Assembly: GCF_014075995.1 (NCBI RefSeq)
Contig: NZ_CP055153.1
Coordinates: 4,216,001 to 4,280,000 of the forward strand
Length of the DNA: 64,000 nt
DNA from: Adhaeribacter radiodurans
GTDB lineage: Bacteria > Bacteroidota > Bacteroidia > Cytophagales > Hymenobacteraceae
Direction: 5' to 3'
Positions 8,616 through 17,921 of the stretch are shown here, piece by piece. The position numbers were made by a program, and so were the translations under genes. Under the pieces are notes generated by a model. That model did not search any database, had not been told where the DNA came from, and saw only the letters and a list, made by a program, of their open reading frames with translations. How positions within the stretch are numbered: position 1 is the stretch's first letter; each line of letters starts with the position of its first letter.

Positions 8616-11600
8616 TTATTCTACTACTATTTTTGTTTGTTTTTGGTTAGAAGCACCGTTAGCTTTAATTATGTAAATGCCCGGTTTCATTACCTTGTTT
8701 AAAAATATTTCAGCAGAATTACTGCCTTTTTCATCCATCCTTACGGTTATAGCCTGATACAACTGCCCATAAGTATCAAACAAGCTGAGAGTTACCGGTT
8801 CCTGAGGCGCAAAATCAGCCAGGTTCAGGTAAATCTTTGATCCCGCCGATTTCGGGTTAGGGTAAACAGTAAGCACAGGTTCTTTATCGGTAAATTTCTT
8901 GTTAACCTTACTAACTTTATCTTGTATAGCCGTTGCTAAAGAATCCACATTGGTTGTATCGCTACCTTCGTACTGAATACCAAAGCCTATTAAATCTACT
9001 GAAACTGTCTGATCATTCTTCTTCTTCTTCGTGCTTGCTGCTTCCAGCTTGGCAGTTTTCCGGCCCTGGGAGGCTGGTATAAATACCACATTAAACGTAA
9101 CCGAACTGTTCTTGCGGATTTTTACCGGTTTGTTTGGCTTAGCATCAGGTTGGCCCAGCATCCGGAACTCCCCGGCATTTTCGCCAGTAATGCCTAAGTT
9201 TTTTAATTTAAGATTACCATGGCCGGTATTAGAAATTGTTACTGCATGCGGTGTTAATCTGGAATAATCCGGTAGGTCATCATCTTTGTCTTTGTCCTTA
9301 TCTTTATCCTTGTCTTTTTTTGCTTTTTTCGCCTTCGTACTATTTGTTTGGGATGCGGCGGATGAAGGTAAAGCCGTTTCGGTTACTCCCACAACTTCGG
9401 TAGCTGTAATTTGTTCAGGAAAAGCAGTAGCAAACCCTTCCTCATCCGAAATACTGCTCACGCGCAATAAGGTAATTTGAGCTGTTCGGTCCGGAATGTT
9501 GTTCCAGTTGAACTCAATTACGTACAGGTTACCAGTTTGCACGTCTTCCACAATGTCCAAGGGATTAATAAAGCCGGACATACCCACTAATCCTGCAGTA
9601 CCGGCTCCTGTGTAAGAGTTAGTTATATCATAAAGAGTTTCGCTGTTTCCTTTAACGAGTGAGCCCGGTTCTAATACAATAATATCGCCCCCGCCACTAA
9701 AACGGCAAACTAGTAGTTTACCTTTTAAAGCCCCGTTAAAAGCATTGCTCTTGTACTCCAAAGAACCATTGGGTGACCGGTTCAGGTCAAAGTTAAAGGC
9801 AGGTACGCGGTAGTTAGCATCGGCTCCTAAAGTACTAGGGTATTTGGCATTGTCGGCAAAGCCCCGGTTAGCAACGTACTCACCGCGCAAAGGATTGGGG
9901 TGTCCGAAATAACCAACTCCTTTTAATGGATTGATGCGGAACAACCAGTCGTTTTGCACTTGCACCCCGGAGGTAGCTGCCACGACCGGACCATTGTAGA
10001 AAGTACCGTTTGGCCGCCGGGTACCCGCCACTGATAGCGGCGTGTTGCCCCCGGCAGCTGAGCCATTGGCAGCGGCGTAAAGTTGGCCGTTGCTGTGCCA
10101 CACCAGATCGTAGGCGTTCCGGATACCGGAAGCATAAATGATTAAGGGCGCATTGCTGGCATACGGATTATAAGTGTTATCAGAAAACCGGAGCTGGCTG
10201 GTGGTAGCGGCATTAATTAAACTTTGGTTAGCAGTAGTTTTAGCATCTAAAGTAGTACTGCCCAATTTTACTAAATCTAAGCGCAGCACTGCTCCCGACA
10301 ATAAACTTTCAGACCGTTGCCAGGTACCATCATAAGCCCCCATGGAACTGTTACTTCCTTGGCAAAAATAAAGCGCACCATCCGGGCCAAAGGCCAAACT
10401 ATTTACTAAATGATCTTTAGCCGAGCGAGGCAGGTTGGTTACCAGTAATTGTTCCGTAGCCAGGTTGGTGCCGGTTAATTTAGAAATTTTACCGTCAAAT
10501 TCAGGTGCACCCGACAAGCCAGATGAACAATGCGAAACATAAGCAATTAAATTGCTGGCGGTAGATTTCGGATCAAAAACCAACCCGATTGCCGACCGGT
10601 TTCCGTATCTCCCCGGTAAAGTACCAATAGTTGTTTGGAAGGTAAGGCTGCCATTCAGGTGGTTAATTGCAAAGCGTTCGATATTGCCGTCCAGCCGTAA
10701 GGCATAAAACTTATCATCGGGACCGATTACTAAAGAAGAATACTTTTTACCTTGGGTTCCGGCAATGGGCACTTTAGTAAATTCTACCAACAATGGTTCG
10801 GTTGGCTCAATGGCAGCACCGGTAGTAAAAGTAGCCGTATACGGAATAAAAGCAGCCCCACTATAAGATTTAACGCCCTCCGTAACCATAAATTTATACG
10901 TAGTATTTCCTCCTAAAGCAAAAGTAGGCGAAAAACTAATGGCATCTCCGCCGCCGGTACCTTGTACTACTCCTGCTACCTGGGTGGTAGAAGTACCTAC
11001 CACTTTTAACAATTTTACGGTGCTGCTGGTGATGGTACTGTTATCTACGCCGCCCGGATACCCGGTCACGATGGGTACAAACAGGTTATTGGCCGCAATG
11101 CTAGAAGTATTTACGCTTACATTAGTAGCCCCATTGGCGGGCGTGGAAGATATTACATAAGGGCGAGGAGCGGTTACTTCTAACCGGATATTAACGCTAC
11201 CCGCCGTAAAACCAGCCGCCGACGCTTGTATGGTGGCCTGGTAAGTACCAACGGCTAAGTTGGCAGCCGCGGCATAGTTAAAAGATACATTAGGCTCCGC
11301 TCCGGTATGGCTGGAGTTAAAGCTTAACCAGTTACTAACGGCGGGGCTGTAGACTGCCGATACGTTATATTGCACATCGGTGCGGTTGCTCGAATTACTT
11401 AAATCTAAAGAAAACGTTTTGTTCGCGGTAGAGGCACCTTTTTCAATGGTTAATAATTGCTCATTTACCGACCAAAACGTATACGGCCCACTATTAACCG
11501 GCACTATCCGGGCAGAGTTCATTTTCGTATTAAAACCACCATCGGCATCAATGGTTAAGTTACCATCGCTTACGGTTACCCGCACCGTAGCCGATTTAAA

Positions 11601-12581
11601 CCGGGTACTGGCCCCGGCAGCCCCCGAAGGCACAAAGCCATTTATTGCCTGGCGATTTTCTACATTTAACGCGTGCTTTTCCGGAATAGAATAAACGCCA
11701 CCATCTCCCGCCGAAACGGTTACGTCGTAAATACCATTGGCAACTTTTGCCTCCCAGTAGCCTTCGACTTTAGTACCGTCAAAAGTACCCGGAATATCAT
11801 CGGCTTGCATGTGAATTAAAGTAGCTTGCAGCACATTAATATCCGGGTTGAGAATTGAATTGCGATTGCGGCCGTTTCCAGGAGTAGTACCACCCACCGA
11901 AAGATCCAGTAAGCTGTTATTTGCGCGGTTTCTCCAGCCGTAGGTTAAATTACTGCCCTGATTAGCACCCGTGCGTAACCCGTATGGCTGACCGTAATCC
12001 CGCACCCAACCAGAGGTTGGTACGGTAGCCGGATCCTGAAAATTAACTTGAATAGTGGGTTGGATAACAGAATTAGTAAAAGTAAAAGTAATTGTTTTGG
12101 CAGTACCTGCGGTTCCTCCCCCACTAGCGGCTGAGTAAGGCGTTGCTGTTAACGAGTACTTTCCGAGTGTCGGTACCCAGGCGGCATAGTTGCCATTTGT
12201 ATCGCCGAATACAGCGTAAGGCGCACCGGTTTCGGTTCTGGTGGCGGATTGAGCGCCGCTTAAAACTATTTTTACGCTACCTACAGTAGCAGGAGTAGTA
12301 TTTACCCGAATATTTAAATTTTTAGTTGGTAAGGTGTTTAAGTTGATGGTGCTACCGGTATTGATCGTTTGGATCACTGTTTCGTTATCCGCATTCATTA
12401 AAGTGAAACTCGATACTACCTCTCCCGCCAGGGTTTTAACAGCAGAAGATTTTACCGACGCAGCACACAAAGGAGTTGAAATAACAGACGAGCTTAAAAC
12501 AAAGCTCATCAGCAGAAGCATTAATTGTTTAATGTTTAAGGCAGGAACAACAGGAAGCGGGAGGGTAAATTCTTTCTTCAT
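8616..12581 (-). CDS. Giant T9SS-secreted protein, paralogue of the 4224-7802 gene with an extra N-terminal module
   Basis: The start MKKEFTLPLP at 12581 gives 1321 residues; a longer frame to 12614 adds 11 residues ahead of an otherwise normal signal peptide. The architecture repeats that of the downstream paralogue: malectin-like, beta-sandwich, Big_5-like, propeller, Lys-Asp tract (about 1082-1100, much shorter), Hydin-like and T9SS tail (from LTVYPNPKS). Unlike the paralogue it carries an additional beta-rich module at residues 57-168 (SFTLMNADNETVIQ ... TFTF), which recurs in the two lyases at 14-17.6 kb. It is probably a surface sugar-binding or oxidising protein. The two genes are arranged head to tail, each with its own terminator, consistent with a tandem duplication followed by divergence. 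Confidence 0.88.
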   Translation of the reverse strand: MKKEFTLPLPVVPALNIKQLMLLLMSFVLSSSVISTPLCAASVKSSAVKTLAGEVVSSFTLMNADNETVIQTINTGSTINLNTLPTKNLNIRVNTTPATVGSVKIVLSGAQSATRTETGAPYAVFGDTNGNYAAWVPTLGKYSLTATPYSAASGGGTAGTAKTITFTFTNSVIQPTIQVNFQDPATVPTSGWVRDYGQPYGLRTGANQGSNLTYGWRNRANNSLLDLSVGGTTPGNGRNRNSILNPDINVLQATLIHMQADDIPGTFDGTKVEGYWEAKVANGIYDVTVSAGDGGVYSIPEKHALNVENRQAINGFVPSGAAGASTRFKSATVRVTVSDGNLTIDADGGFNTKMNSARIVPVNSGPYTFWSVNEQLLTIEKGASTANKTFSLDLSNSSNRTDVQYNVSAVYSPAVSNWLSFNSSHTGAEPNVSFNYAAAANLAVGTYQATIQASAAGFTAGSVNIRLEVTAPRPYVISSTPANGATNVSVNTSSIAANNLFVPIVTGYPGGVDNSTITSSTVKLLKVVGTSTTQVAGVVQGTGGGDAISFSPTFALGGNTTYKFMVTEGVKSYSGAAFIPYTATFTTGAAIEPTEPLLVEFTKVPIAGTQGKKYSSLVIGPDDKFYALRLDGNIERFAINHLNGSLTFQTTIGTLPGRYGNRSAIGLVFDPKSTASNLIAYVSHCSSGLSGAPEFDGKISKLTGTNLATEQLLVTNLPRSAKDHLVNSLAFGPDGALYFCQGSNSSMGAYDGTWQRSESLLSGAVLRLDLVKLGSTTLDAKTTANQSLINAATTSQLRFSDNTYNPYASNAPLIIYASGIRNAYDLVWHSNGQLYAAANGSAAGGNTPLSVAGTRRPNGTFYNGPVVAATSGVQVQNDWLFRINPLKGVGYFGHPNPLRGEYVANRGFADNAKYPSTLGADANYRVPAFNFDLNRSPNGSLEYKSNAFNGALKGKLLVCRFSGGGDIIVLEPGSLVKGNSETLYDITNSYTGAGTAGLVGMSGFINPLDIVEDVQTGNLYVIEFNWNNIPDRTAQITLLRVSSISDEEGFATAFPEQITATEVVGVTETALPSSAASQTNSTKAKKAKKDKDKDKDKDKDDDLPDYSRLTPHAVTISNTGHGNLKLKNLGITGENAGEFRMLGQPDAKPNKPVKIRKNSSVTFNVVFIPASQGRKTAKLEAASTKKKKNDQTVSVDLIGFGIQYEGSDTTNVDSLATAIQDKVSKVNKKFTDKEPVLTVYPNPKSAGSKIYLNLADFAPQEPVTLSLFDTYGQLYQAITVRMDEKGSNSAEIFLNKVMKPGIYIIKANGASNQKQTKIVVE
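9279..9335 (-). repeat. Short Lys-Asp repeat tract in the second T9SS paralogue
   Basis: The same AARGAY hexamer-type repeat as at 4884-5003, here under half as long, sits at the same position between the propeller and the Hydin-like domain. The length difference between paralogues shows expansion or contraction of the tract. Confidence 0.9.
12078..12413 (-). other. Shared beta-rich module (copy in T9SS protein)
   Basis: Residues 57-168 of the gene at 8616-12581 form a self-contained module. Its signature blocks are LMNADNETVIQ, LPTKNLNI, GSVKIVLSGA, APYAVFGDTNG and KYSLTATPYS. The same blocks in the same order occur in both lyase genes (15001-15336 and 16994-17329). I do not recognise a named family for it; it looks like an Ig-like beta-sandwich. 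Confidence 0.8.
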
Positions 12582-13127
12582 TTTAGCAAAGGGGTTAGTT
12601 TTAGATAGCTGCAAAAAATACAGAAGGGTTAATCTTAATTACCTCTGATAAAATAATTAAGATTTGGCGATAGAAAGCATACTAGTTGGCAGTATACTTT
12701 GGGGAGGAGTATACCATAGAAAGCTAAACCGTTAATTAGTTTAGATTTATAATTAAAGCTTTCTTAAATACCAGAAAGGTTTAATAGAGTAAAATATGGT
12801 TTCAACTAAATTTGTGTAATTGGCTAAAACATAGTATAAACCAGACAGGTAGAATTTTTAAATACCGGAATTTCTTTTTATTTACTTTATAAATTAACTA
12901 CTTCTTTTACAACAATTTAAAAGCACACTTTAAGTAAGAACAATCAGGGAAAAGTAAATATTTTAAATTATTTAACTAAATGTTAATATACTGAATTTTA
13001 TGGTATTTTATGTTATTATTTTAGAATAATTATAAGGGCCTGCCACACAAAATGCGGGTTATTATTTAATTGGATACTTTAGACTTTATCGCTCTTATAG
13101 ATTAATTCTTACTTCAACAGGATGTAA
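12582..13127. other. AT-rich intergenic region upstream of the T9SS paralogue
   Basis: No gene is apparent. Two AGTATAC sequences at 12692-12698 and 12709-12715, with CATACTAG just beside them (12679-12686), lie about 100-130 nt upstream of the minus-strand start and could be part of a promoter or operator. No terminator hairpin could be found for the 2H phosphoesterase gene. Confidence 0.4.
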
Positions 13128-13643
13128 TTAGTAAGTACCGACTTTAAAGGAGTAATCTTTCACTTTCTGCCAGGGGCCACCAAGGTACTCCCATAAACTT
13201 AACCCAATCCCTTGCAGATAAAAAGGTTGAAACGAGAAAGCTAACTGATTAAATAAAGTTTGGGCCACTTCTGGCGTTACTTTGTTTTGTACGGTAATGT
13301 GCGGCCGGAATCCCTGCCGGTCTTGGGGAGTGAGCCACTCGGACCATTGCTTTTTTAAATAGGCATGAAGTTGCGCTAGTTCTTCACTTTGCAATTTAAA
13401 GCCTACTCCCCGGCCTAGCTTTATGACTTCGGAGACTTTTACAGGAAAGTTTTTTTGTTGGGCAGTTGCCTCTTCTAGTAGGTCGGTTACCGTTGAATGG
13501 GCCGGTAAATGATGAAAAAGAGTAACATGTGTACTTAAGTAATTTATTTGGGGAGGAAAGTGCTGCTTTCTTAAATCATTAAAATAGTTAAAGGCTTGCT
13601 CATCTATTTGCAGCGTTAGAATCAAAGGAGCGGGTTGTATCAT
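13128..13643 (-). CDS. 2'-5' RNA ligase / 2H phosphoesterase family protein
   Basis: The 171-residue cytosolic protein has the two His-x-Thr motifs that define the 2H phosphoesterase (LigT-like) superfamily: THVTLFHHLP at about residues 38-47 and PHITVQNKV at about 109-117, spaced as in two-lobed family members. Such enzymes act on 2',5' or cyclic phosphodiester bonds of RNA or nucleotides; the substrate here is unknown. Length is normal. It stands alone, with no obvious partner. Confidence 0.85.
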   Translation of the reverse strand: MIQPAPLILTLQIDEQAFNYFNDLRKQHFPPQINYLSTHVTLFHHLPAHSTVTDLLEEATAQQKNFPVKVSEVIKLGRGVGFKLQSEELAQLHAYLKKQWSEWLTPQDRQGFRPHITVQNKVTPEVAQTLFNQLAFSFQPFYLQGIGLSLWEYLGGPWQKVKDYSFKVGTY

Positions 13644-14101
13644 AACCTACTTAACGAATTTCTCCGGATTAGAGAGTTAAATCAAAAGTTAAATTAGGTC
13701 TATTTCATCAGCGTATTATAAATGGCCATAATAAATTTGTTTTAACCTGCTCTAATTAATTGTAAGAGATAAACTAAAAGTCGGCTTCTAAGAAGGCAAA
13801 GTCCGCAAATAAGATTGCTCTAAAGTTTACTCTGGACTTTTGCCCTTATATAATACTTAATTTAATAAAAAAGTAAAAACGTATAAGATAGCATTTCTTT
13901 CCCTCCATTTTATCCTGCGTTACAGCCGACATTAGCATTCCTTTATTGATGAAAGCACCCGCGAAATTTTTGAAGTTTTAGTTGCTACTCTAAGCAATCT
14001 CACTTATATTAAGGATAGATCATTTTGCAACATTCTTATAACTTTCCGATAAATTGCCATTTAAGAAGACATTATTTAATCTGCTTTTATAATCTTGTCA
14101 C
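13644..14101. other. Intergenic region upstream of the first lyase copy
   Basis: 458 nt with no supported gene. It separates the divergent 2H phosphoesterase and lyase genes and must contain both promoters, but I see no clear -33/-7 pair. Confidence 0.4.
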
Positions 14102-15627
14102 ATGAAATTTAGAATTTACTTTTTTTTACCTATCCTATCCTTACTTTTAATTTCCTGTGAACAAGATGCATTTATTCAGCCTAAAGAAGAAGTTACGGAA
14201 GCCGAAGAAAGCCTCTCTGACGTAAAAATTATTTCCTCCGCAGATGGCTATCGTTCTAATTTATTAGTAGAAGGTAGATTTGAACCCACCATTGAATCTA
14301 TTTTTAATATTCATAATTACACTCCGTATGGGTTTGCTGTTAGTAGCAAACAAGCCAGAAAAGGCTCAAACGCCGTCCGGCTGGAGTTAAGAAGCAATTC
14401 ACGCCAGGTTCGTTCGGAAATTTTATTGGCCGGTGAAACCCAGAGCGAAAGATGGTACGGCAATAGCCTTTATTTACCTGCAAATGACTGGGACTCGGAT
14501 TTACACGAGGATGGCTGGGATATAATTACGCAATGGCACGCCCGAGAGGATAAAGGCGAAGCGGGTCGGTTACCTCCCATTGCTTTAGTAGTAAGTAAAG
14601 GCCGTTTAGGTATGGTGGTGTACTGGGCAAACAGGCAAAAAAACACGAATGCAACTATCAGCGGAAAAAAAATATTTGATTTAGGGCAATTAGAAAAAAT
14701 AAGTGGTTAGACATGGTGTACCACATTAACTTTTCGCACGAATCGGATGGGGTATTGGAAGTATGGAAAAACGGGATAAAAGTAATTAACTACAAAGGCC
14801 CTAATAGTTATAACGATAAAAGGTTGCCTTATTTTAAGGCGGGTATTTATAAAAGACGGTGGTATAAAATTGAGAAACGGGTAGTTTACGTAGATGAAGT
14901 AAGAGTAGGTACTAAAAAAGCTACTTATAAAGATGTGGCTCCTTCCGGCTCTACCCTGATTAATCCAATGTCAGATAAACCTGGTAAAAACAAAAAATTA
15001 AGCTTAAACCTAATGAATGCAAATTCAGATCTACTGATTAAACCAATTACCAACGGCGCTATTTTGGATCTGGCCACTTTGCCAACCAGTAATTTAAATA
15101 TCAGTGCTACTACTTCGGCAAAAGTGGGCAGTATTGCCTTTAAACTAATTGGTCCGGAAAACAAGAGGGTAGTAGAGTCAAAAGCACCTTTTTCTTTAAT
15201 CAAGGATAATAATGGCGATTACCCTTCCTGGACACCCAAAGCAGGTAGTTATTCGCTCACTGTTACTCCCTACTCCGAGGCGAAAGGGCATGGCAAAGCG
15301 GGCAATCCGGTAACCATTCGATTTAAGGTGGTTAATCTGGCTAAAGATGGCTCCGGCACTCCTAGCGTAACCATGGTGATTAATAAAAATAAACCTATTA
15401 CTAACTCCCGAAAAGCAACTTTAAGCATTAAATCGGTAAATGCTACTAAAATGCGTTTCTACGACAATAGTAACAGCAAGTGGACGAGTTGGCAGCCAAT
15501 TGCTTCTGATAAATCCTGGAATTTATCGAAGGGCGATGGTTCTAAGTGGGTAAAAATACAAGTGCGTAATGCAGCCGGCGTCATGTCCGAGTCTTATGCC
15601 GACGGTATTATCTTAAGAACAAAATAA
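14102..15627 (+). pseudogene. Lipoprotein polysaccharide lyase, frameshifted copy
   Basis: Two adjoining frames (14102-14710 and 14713-15627) together match the intact paralogue at 16103-17623 from end to end. The first frame has a lipoprotein signal (lipobox LISC, Cys19) and the start of a heparin-lyase-I-like jelly-roll domain (RWYGNSLYLPANDWDSD). It then derails after LEK. Compared with the paralogue's GAAAAAGATAAG, this copy reads GAAAAAATAAG, so one G is missing at the A6 run 14694-14699. The second frame resumes at DMVYHINFSHESDG and carries the lyase C-terminus, the shared beta module (15001-15336) and a final beta domain. It is a one-base disruption: pseudogene, sequencing slip in a homopolymer, or less likely programmed frameshifting. 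Confidence 0.85.
15001..15336 (+). other. Shared beta-rich module (copy in frameshifted lyase)
   Basis: This segment encodes LNLMNANSDLLIK, LPTSNLNISATT, APFSLIKDNNGDY and SYSLTVTPYS, in the same order and spacing as the module in the T9SS protein at 12078-12413 and in the second lyase. Confidence 0.8.
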
Positions 15628-16102
15628 AAGTAAGGCAGCTTATAAAATCAACCTTACTTAAACACTCTGTTTTCTTTTTTCCGAAGTGGTTCATTGTGCA
15701 ACTTAAAGGCAGAATACAGCTTTCCTGCGCATACAAATTCAGCCTGTAGCGTAGTAAAATAGTAAATAAACATTGATAACAATACTTCTAGCTAGTGTTT
15801 ACATAACAAGCCCAAATTTGTAATATATCTATAATCCACTAAAAAAGTTGAATTCCTATTCCATTTATTCATTTCCCCGCTTCTACATTTATTTAGTAAA
15901 TTATATCAGAATCCTCCTATAAACTAACTTAAAACTGAACTTTACTAAGTTAAATATGTTATAAGAATCAATCCAGCTCACTTATTAAATTAGTATGATT
16001 AGAATTCTACTGTTTGCATTTTTTAATCCACAGAGAGTTATCCTTCTAAGTGGAATTTAAATTTTAAAAGCATTATTTCAATCATCACTATAAGCTAGTC
16101 GC
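15628..16102. other. AT-rich intergenic region between lyase paralogues
   Basis: 475 nt with no ORF of note. No hairpin terminator is obvious after the first copy. Confidence 0.4.
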
Positions 16103-17623
16103 ATGAAACTCAAATTTCTTTTTCTCTTAATGAGTCTTTCCTGTTTACTGTTTTCTTGTGAAGAAGATTTAGTCCAACCCCAACAAGTTAATGAGTCAGC
16201 AATTGGTATTGCCAACGCTCAAATTATTAATTCAGTAGATAGTTATCGTTCTAATTTATTAGTCGAAGGTAGATTTGAACCCACTGCCGATCCTTTCCTA
16301 GTGCAAACGGGTACTTCTTATGGTTTTGATGTAAGCAGTAACCGCTCCCGGAACGGTTCTAACGCCGCCCGGTTTGAGATAAGAAACGAAGCAAATCAAA
16401 TTCGTTCCGAAATTTCGCTGGCCGGAGAAACCCAAAGTGAAAGATGGTACGGCAACAGCCTTTATTTACCTGCCAATGATTGGGATTCGGATCTAAACCC
16501 GGATGGCTGGGATATTATTACTCAATGGCACGCCCGGGAAGATAAAGGAGAAGACGCCCGGTTCCCACCCATTGCTTTAGTAGTAAGTAAAGGCCGGTTA
16601 AGCTTGGTGGTGTATTGGGCAACTCAGGCCGACAATACCAACTCTACGGTAAGCGGCAAGAAAGTATTTGATTTAGGTACTCTGGAAAAAGATAAGTGGC
16701 TGGATATGGTGTACCACATTAATTTCTCGCACGAATCGGATGGGGTATTGGAGGTATGGAAAAATGGCGAAAAAGTAATTAACTACAACGGACCTAATTG
16801 TTATAATGATAAAAGCTTGCCTTATTTTAAAGCGGGTATCTATAAGCGCAGATGGTACGATGTTACTAAACGGGTAGTGTATGTAGATGAGGTAAGAGTA
16901 GGAAATAAAAACGCTAAATATTATGATGTAGCTCCCAGCGGCTCAACCTTAGTAGCACAAGAAGAGTTAGAAAGTAACGATAATTCTAAAAAATTAAAAT
17001 TAAACCTGATCAATGCTAATTCGGACTTATTCATCCAAAGGTTAACGAAAAATTCCATTCTGGATTTAGCCAGTTTACCCACTAAAAATTTAAATATTTC
17101 GGCTACTACTTCCGAGAATATTGGTAGTGTTGTTTTCAAATTAACCGGTCGGGAAAATAAAACTGTAATCGAATCGCAGGCACCTTATACTTTGTTTGGC
17201 GATGAAAACGGTGATTTTCAATCGTGGATTCCGGCTGAAGGTGAGTATACGCTTATTGCCACTCCTTACTCCGGCGCCAACGGCGAAGGAACTGCCGGTA
17301 CGCCGGTAACTATCAAGTTTGAAGTAGTAAACCTCTCTACCGATGGTTCGGGTACACCTAAAGTAACAATGGTTATTAATAACGACGAAACTTTAACGGA
17401 TTCGCGCCGGGCTATCTTAAGAATAAAAGCCGTTAATGCTGCCGAAATGCGCTTCTACGACGATAGTGATAGTGAATGGACAGATTGGGAACCAGCTACT
17501 TCTATCAAATCCTGGACTTTATCGAAAGGCGATGGTTCTAAGTGGGTAAAAGTACAGGTTCGGAACAATGCAGCAGTAATGTCCGAATCTTATGCCGACG
17601 GCATTATACTCAGAAGCAAATAA
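16103..17623 (+). CDS. Lipoprotein polysaccharide lyase (heparin lyase I-like) with C-terminal beta modules
   Basis: 506 residues. A lipoprotein signal peptide ends in the lipobox LFSC (Cys19), so the protein is membrane-anchored, likely at the cell surface. Residues about 50-280 resemble the polysaccharide lyase domain of the heparin-lyase-I-like jelly-roll family (PF14099 type): NLLVEGRFEP, SNAARFEIR, RSEISLAGE, WDIITQWHARED, MVYHINFSHESDG and YFKAGIYKRR. Residues 298-409 are the module shared with the giant T9SS protein, and 420-506 a further beta domain (MRFYDDSDSEWT, WVKVQVRN). Predicted role: eliminative cleavage of a uronic-acid polysaccharide. Substrate and catalytic residues are not assigned. 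It is the intact member of a tandem pair. Confidence 0.82.
   Translation: MKLKFLFLLMSLSCLLFSCEEDLVQPQQVNESAIGIANAQIINSVDSYRSNLLVEGRFEPTADPFLVQTGTSYGFDVSSNRSRNGSNAARFEIRNEANQIRSEISLAGETQSERWYGNSLYLPANDWDSDLNPDGWDIITQWHAREDKGEDARFPPIALVVSKGRLSLVVYWATQADNTNSTVSGKKVFDLGTLEKDKWLDMVYHINFSHESDGVLEVWKNGEKVINYNGPNCYNDKSLPYFKAGIYKRRWYDVTKRVVYVDEVRVGNKNAKYYDVAPSGSTLVAQEELESNDNSKKLKLNLINANSDLFIQRLTKNSILDLASLPTKNLNISATTSENIGSVVFKLTGRENKTVIESQAPYTLFGDENGDFQSWIPAEGEYTLIATPYSGANGEGTAGTPVTIKFEVVNLSTDGSGTPKVTMVINNDETLTDSRRAILRIKAVNAAEMRFYDDSDSEWTDWEPATSIKSWTLSKGDGSKWVKVQVRNNAAVMSESYADGIILRSK
16994..17329 (+). other. Shared beta-rich module (copy in intact lyase)
   Basis: Residues 298-409 with blocks LNLINANSDLFIQ, LPTKNLNISATT, APYTLFGDENGDF and EYTLIATPYS. 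The block LPTKNLNI is identical to that of the T9SS copy. Confidence 0.8.
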
Positions 17624-17810
17624 TAGCTTATAAATAAAAGAGACACAAATATTAAGATAGTAGATGTTAGACTTTTCGTGCCTAAATTATTGATTATAAA
17701 TGCTACTTATTATAATCCCGACATTAAGTATATAAAATTAATTTTGTCCAGTTACTTATTACACAATCAGGAACCACATTAGCTACAACACTTCATCCTT
17801 TTTAAGCTAA

Positions 17811-17847
17811 ACAAAAGGTCTGGTTTAAAACCAGACCTTTTGTTTTT
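17811..17847. terminator. Bidirectional terminator between lyase and serine hydrolase genes
   Basis: A 13-bp stem (ACAAAAGGTCTGG / CCAGACCTTTTGT) with an A/T-rich 7-nt loop is followed by TTTT on the plus strand. It lies about 190 nt after the lyase stop and about 75 nt after the convergent hydrolase stop. Confidence 0.88.
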
Positions 17848-17921
17848 AGAACTACTAAAAAACAGCGCAATGCTGACCATATAGTACCAGGTTGTTTCAG
17901 GTAATTCCGCCAGCTTTAGAT

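Noticed and set aside
11380-11694. 104-codon plus-strand ORF
   Set aside because: Lies wholly opposite the giant T9SS gene and has no independent protein features.
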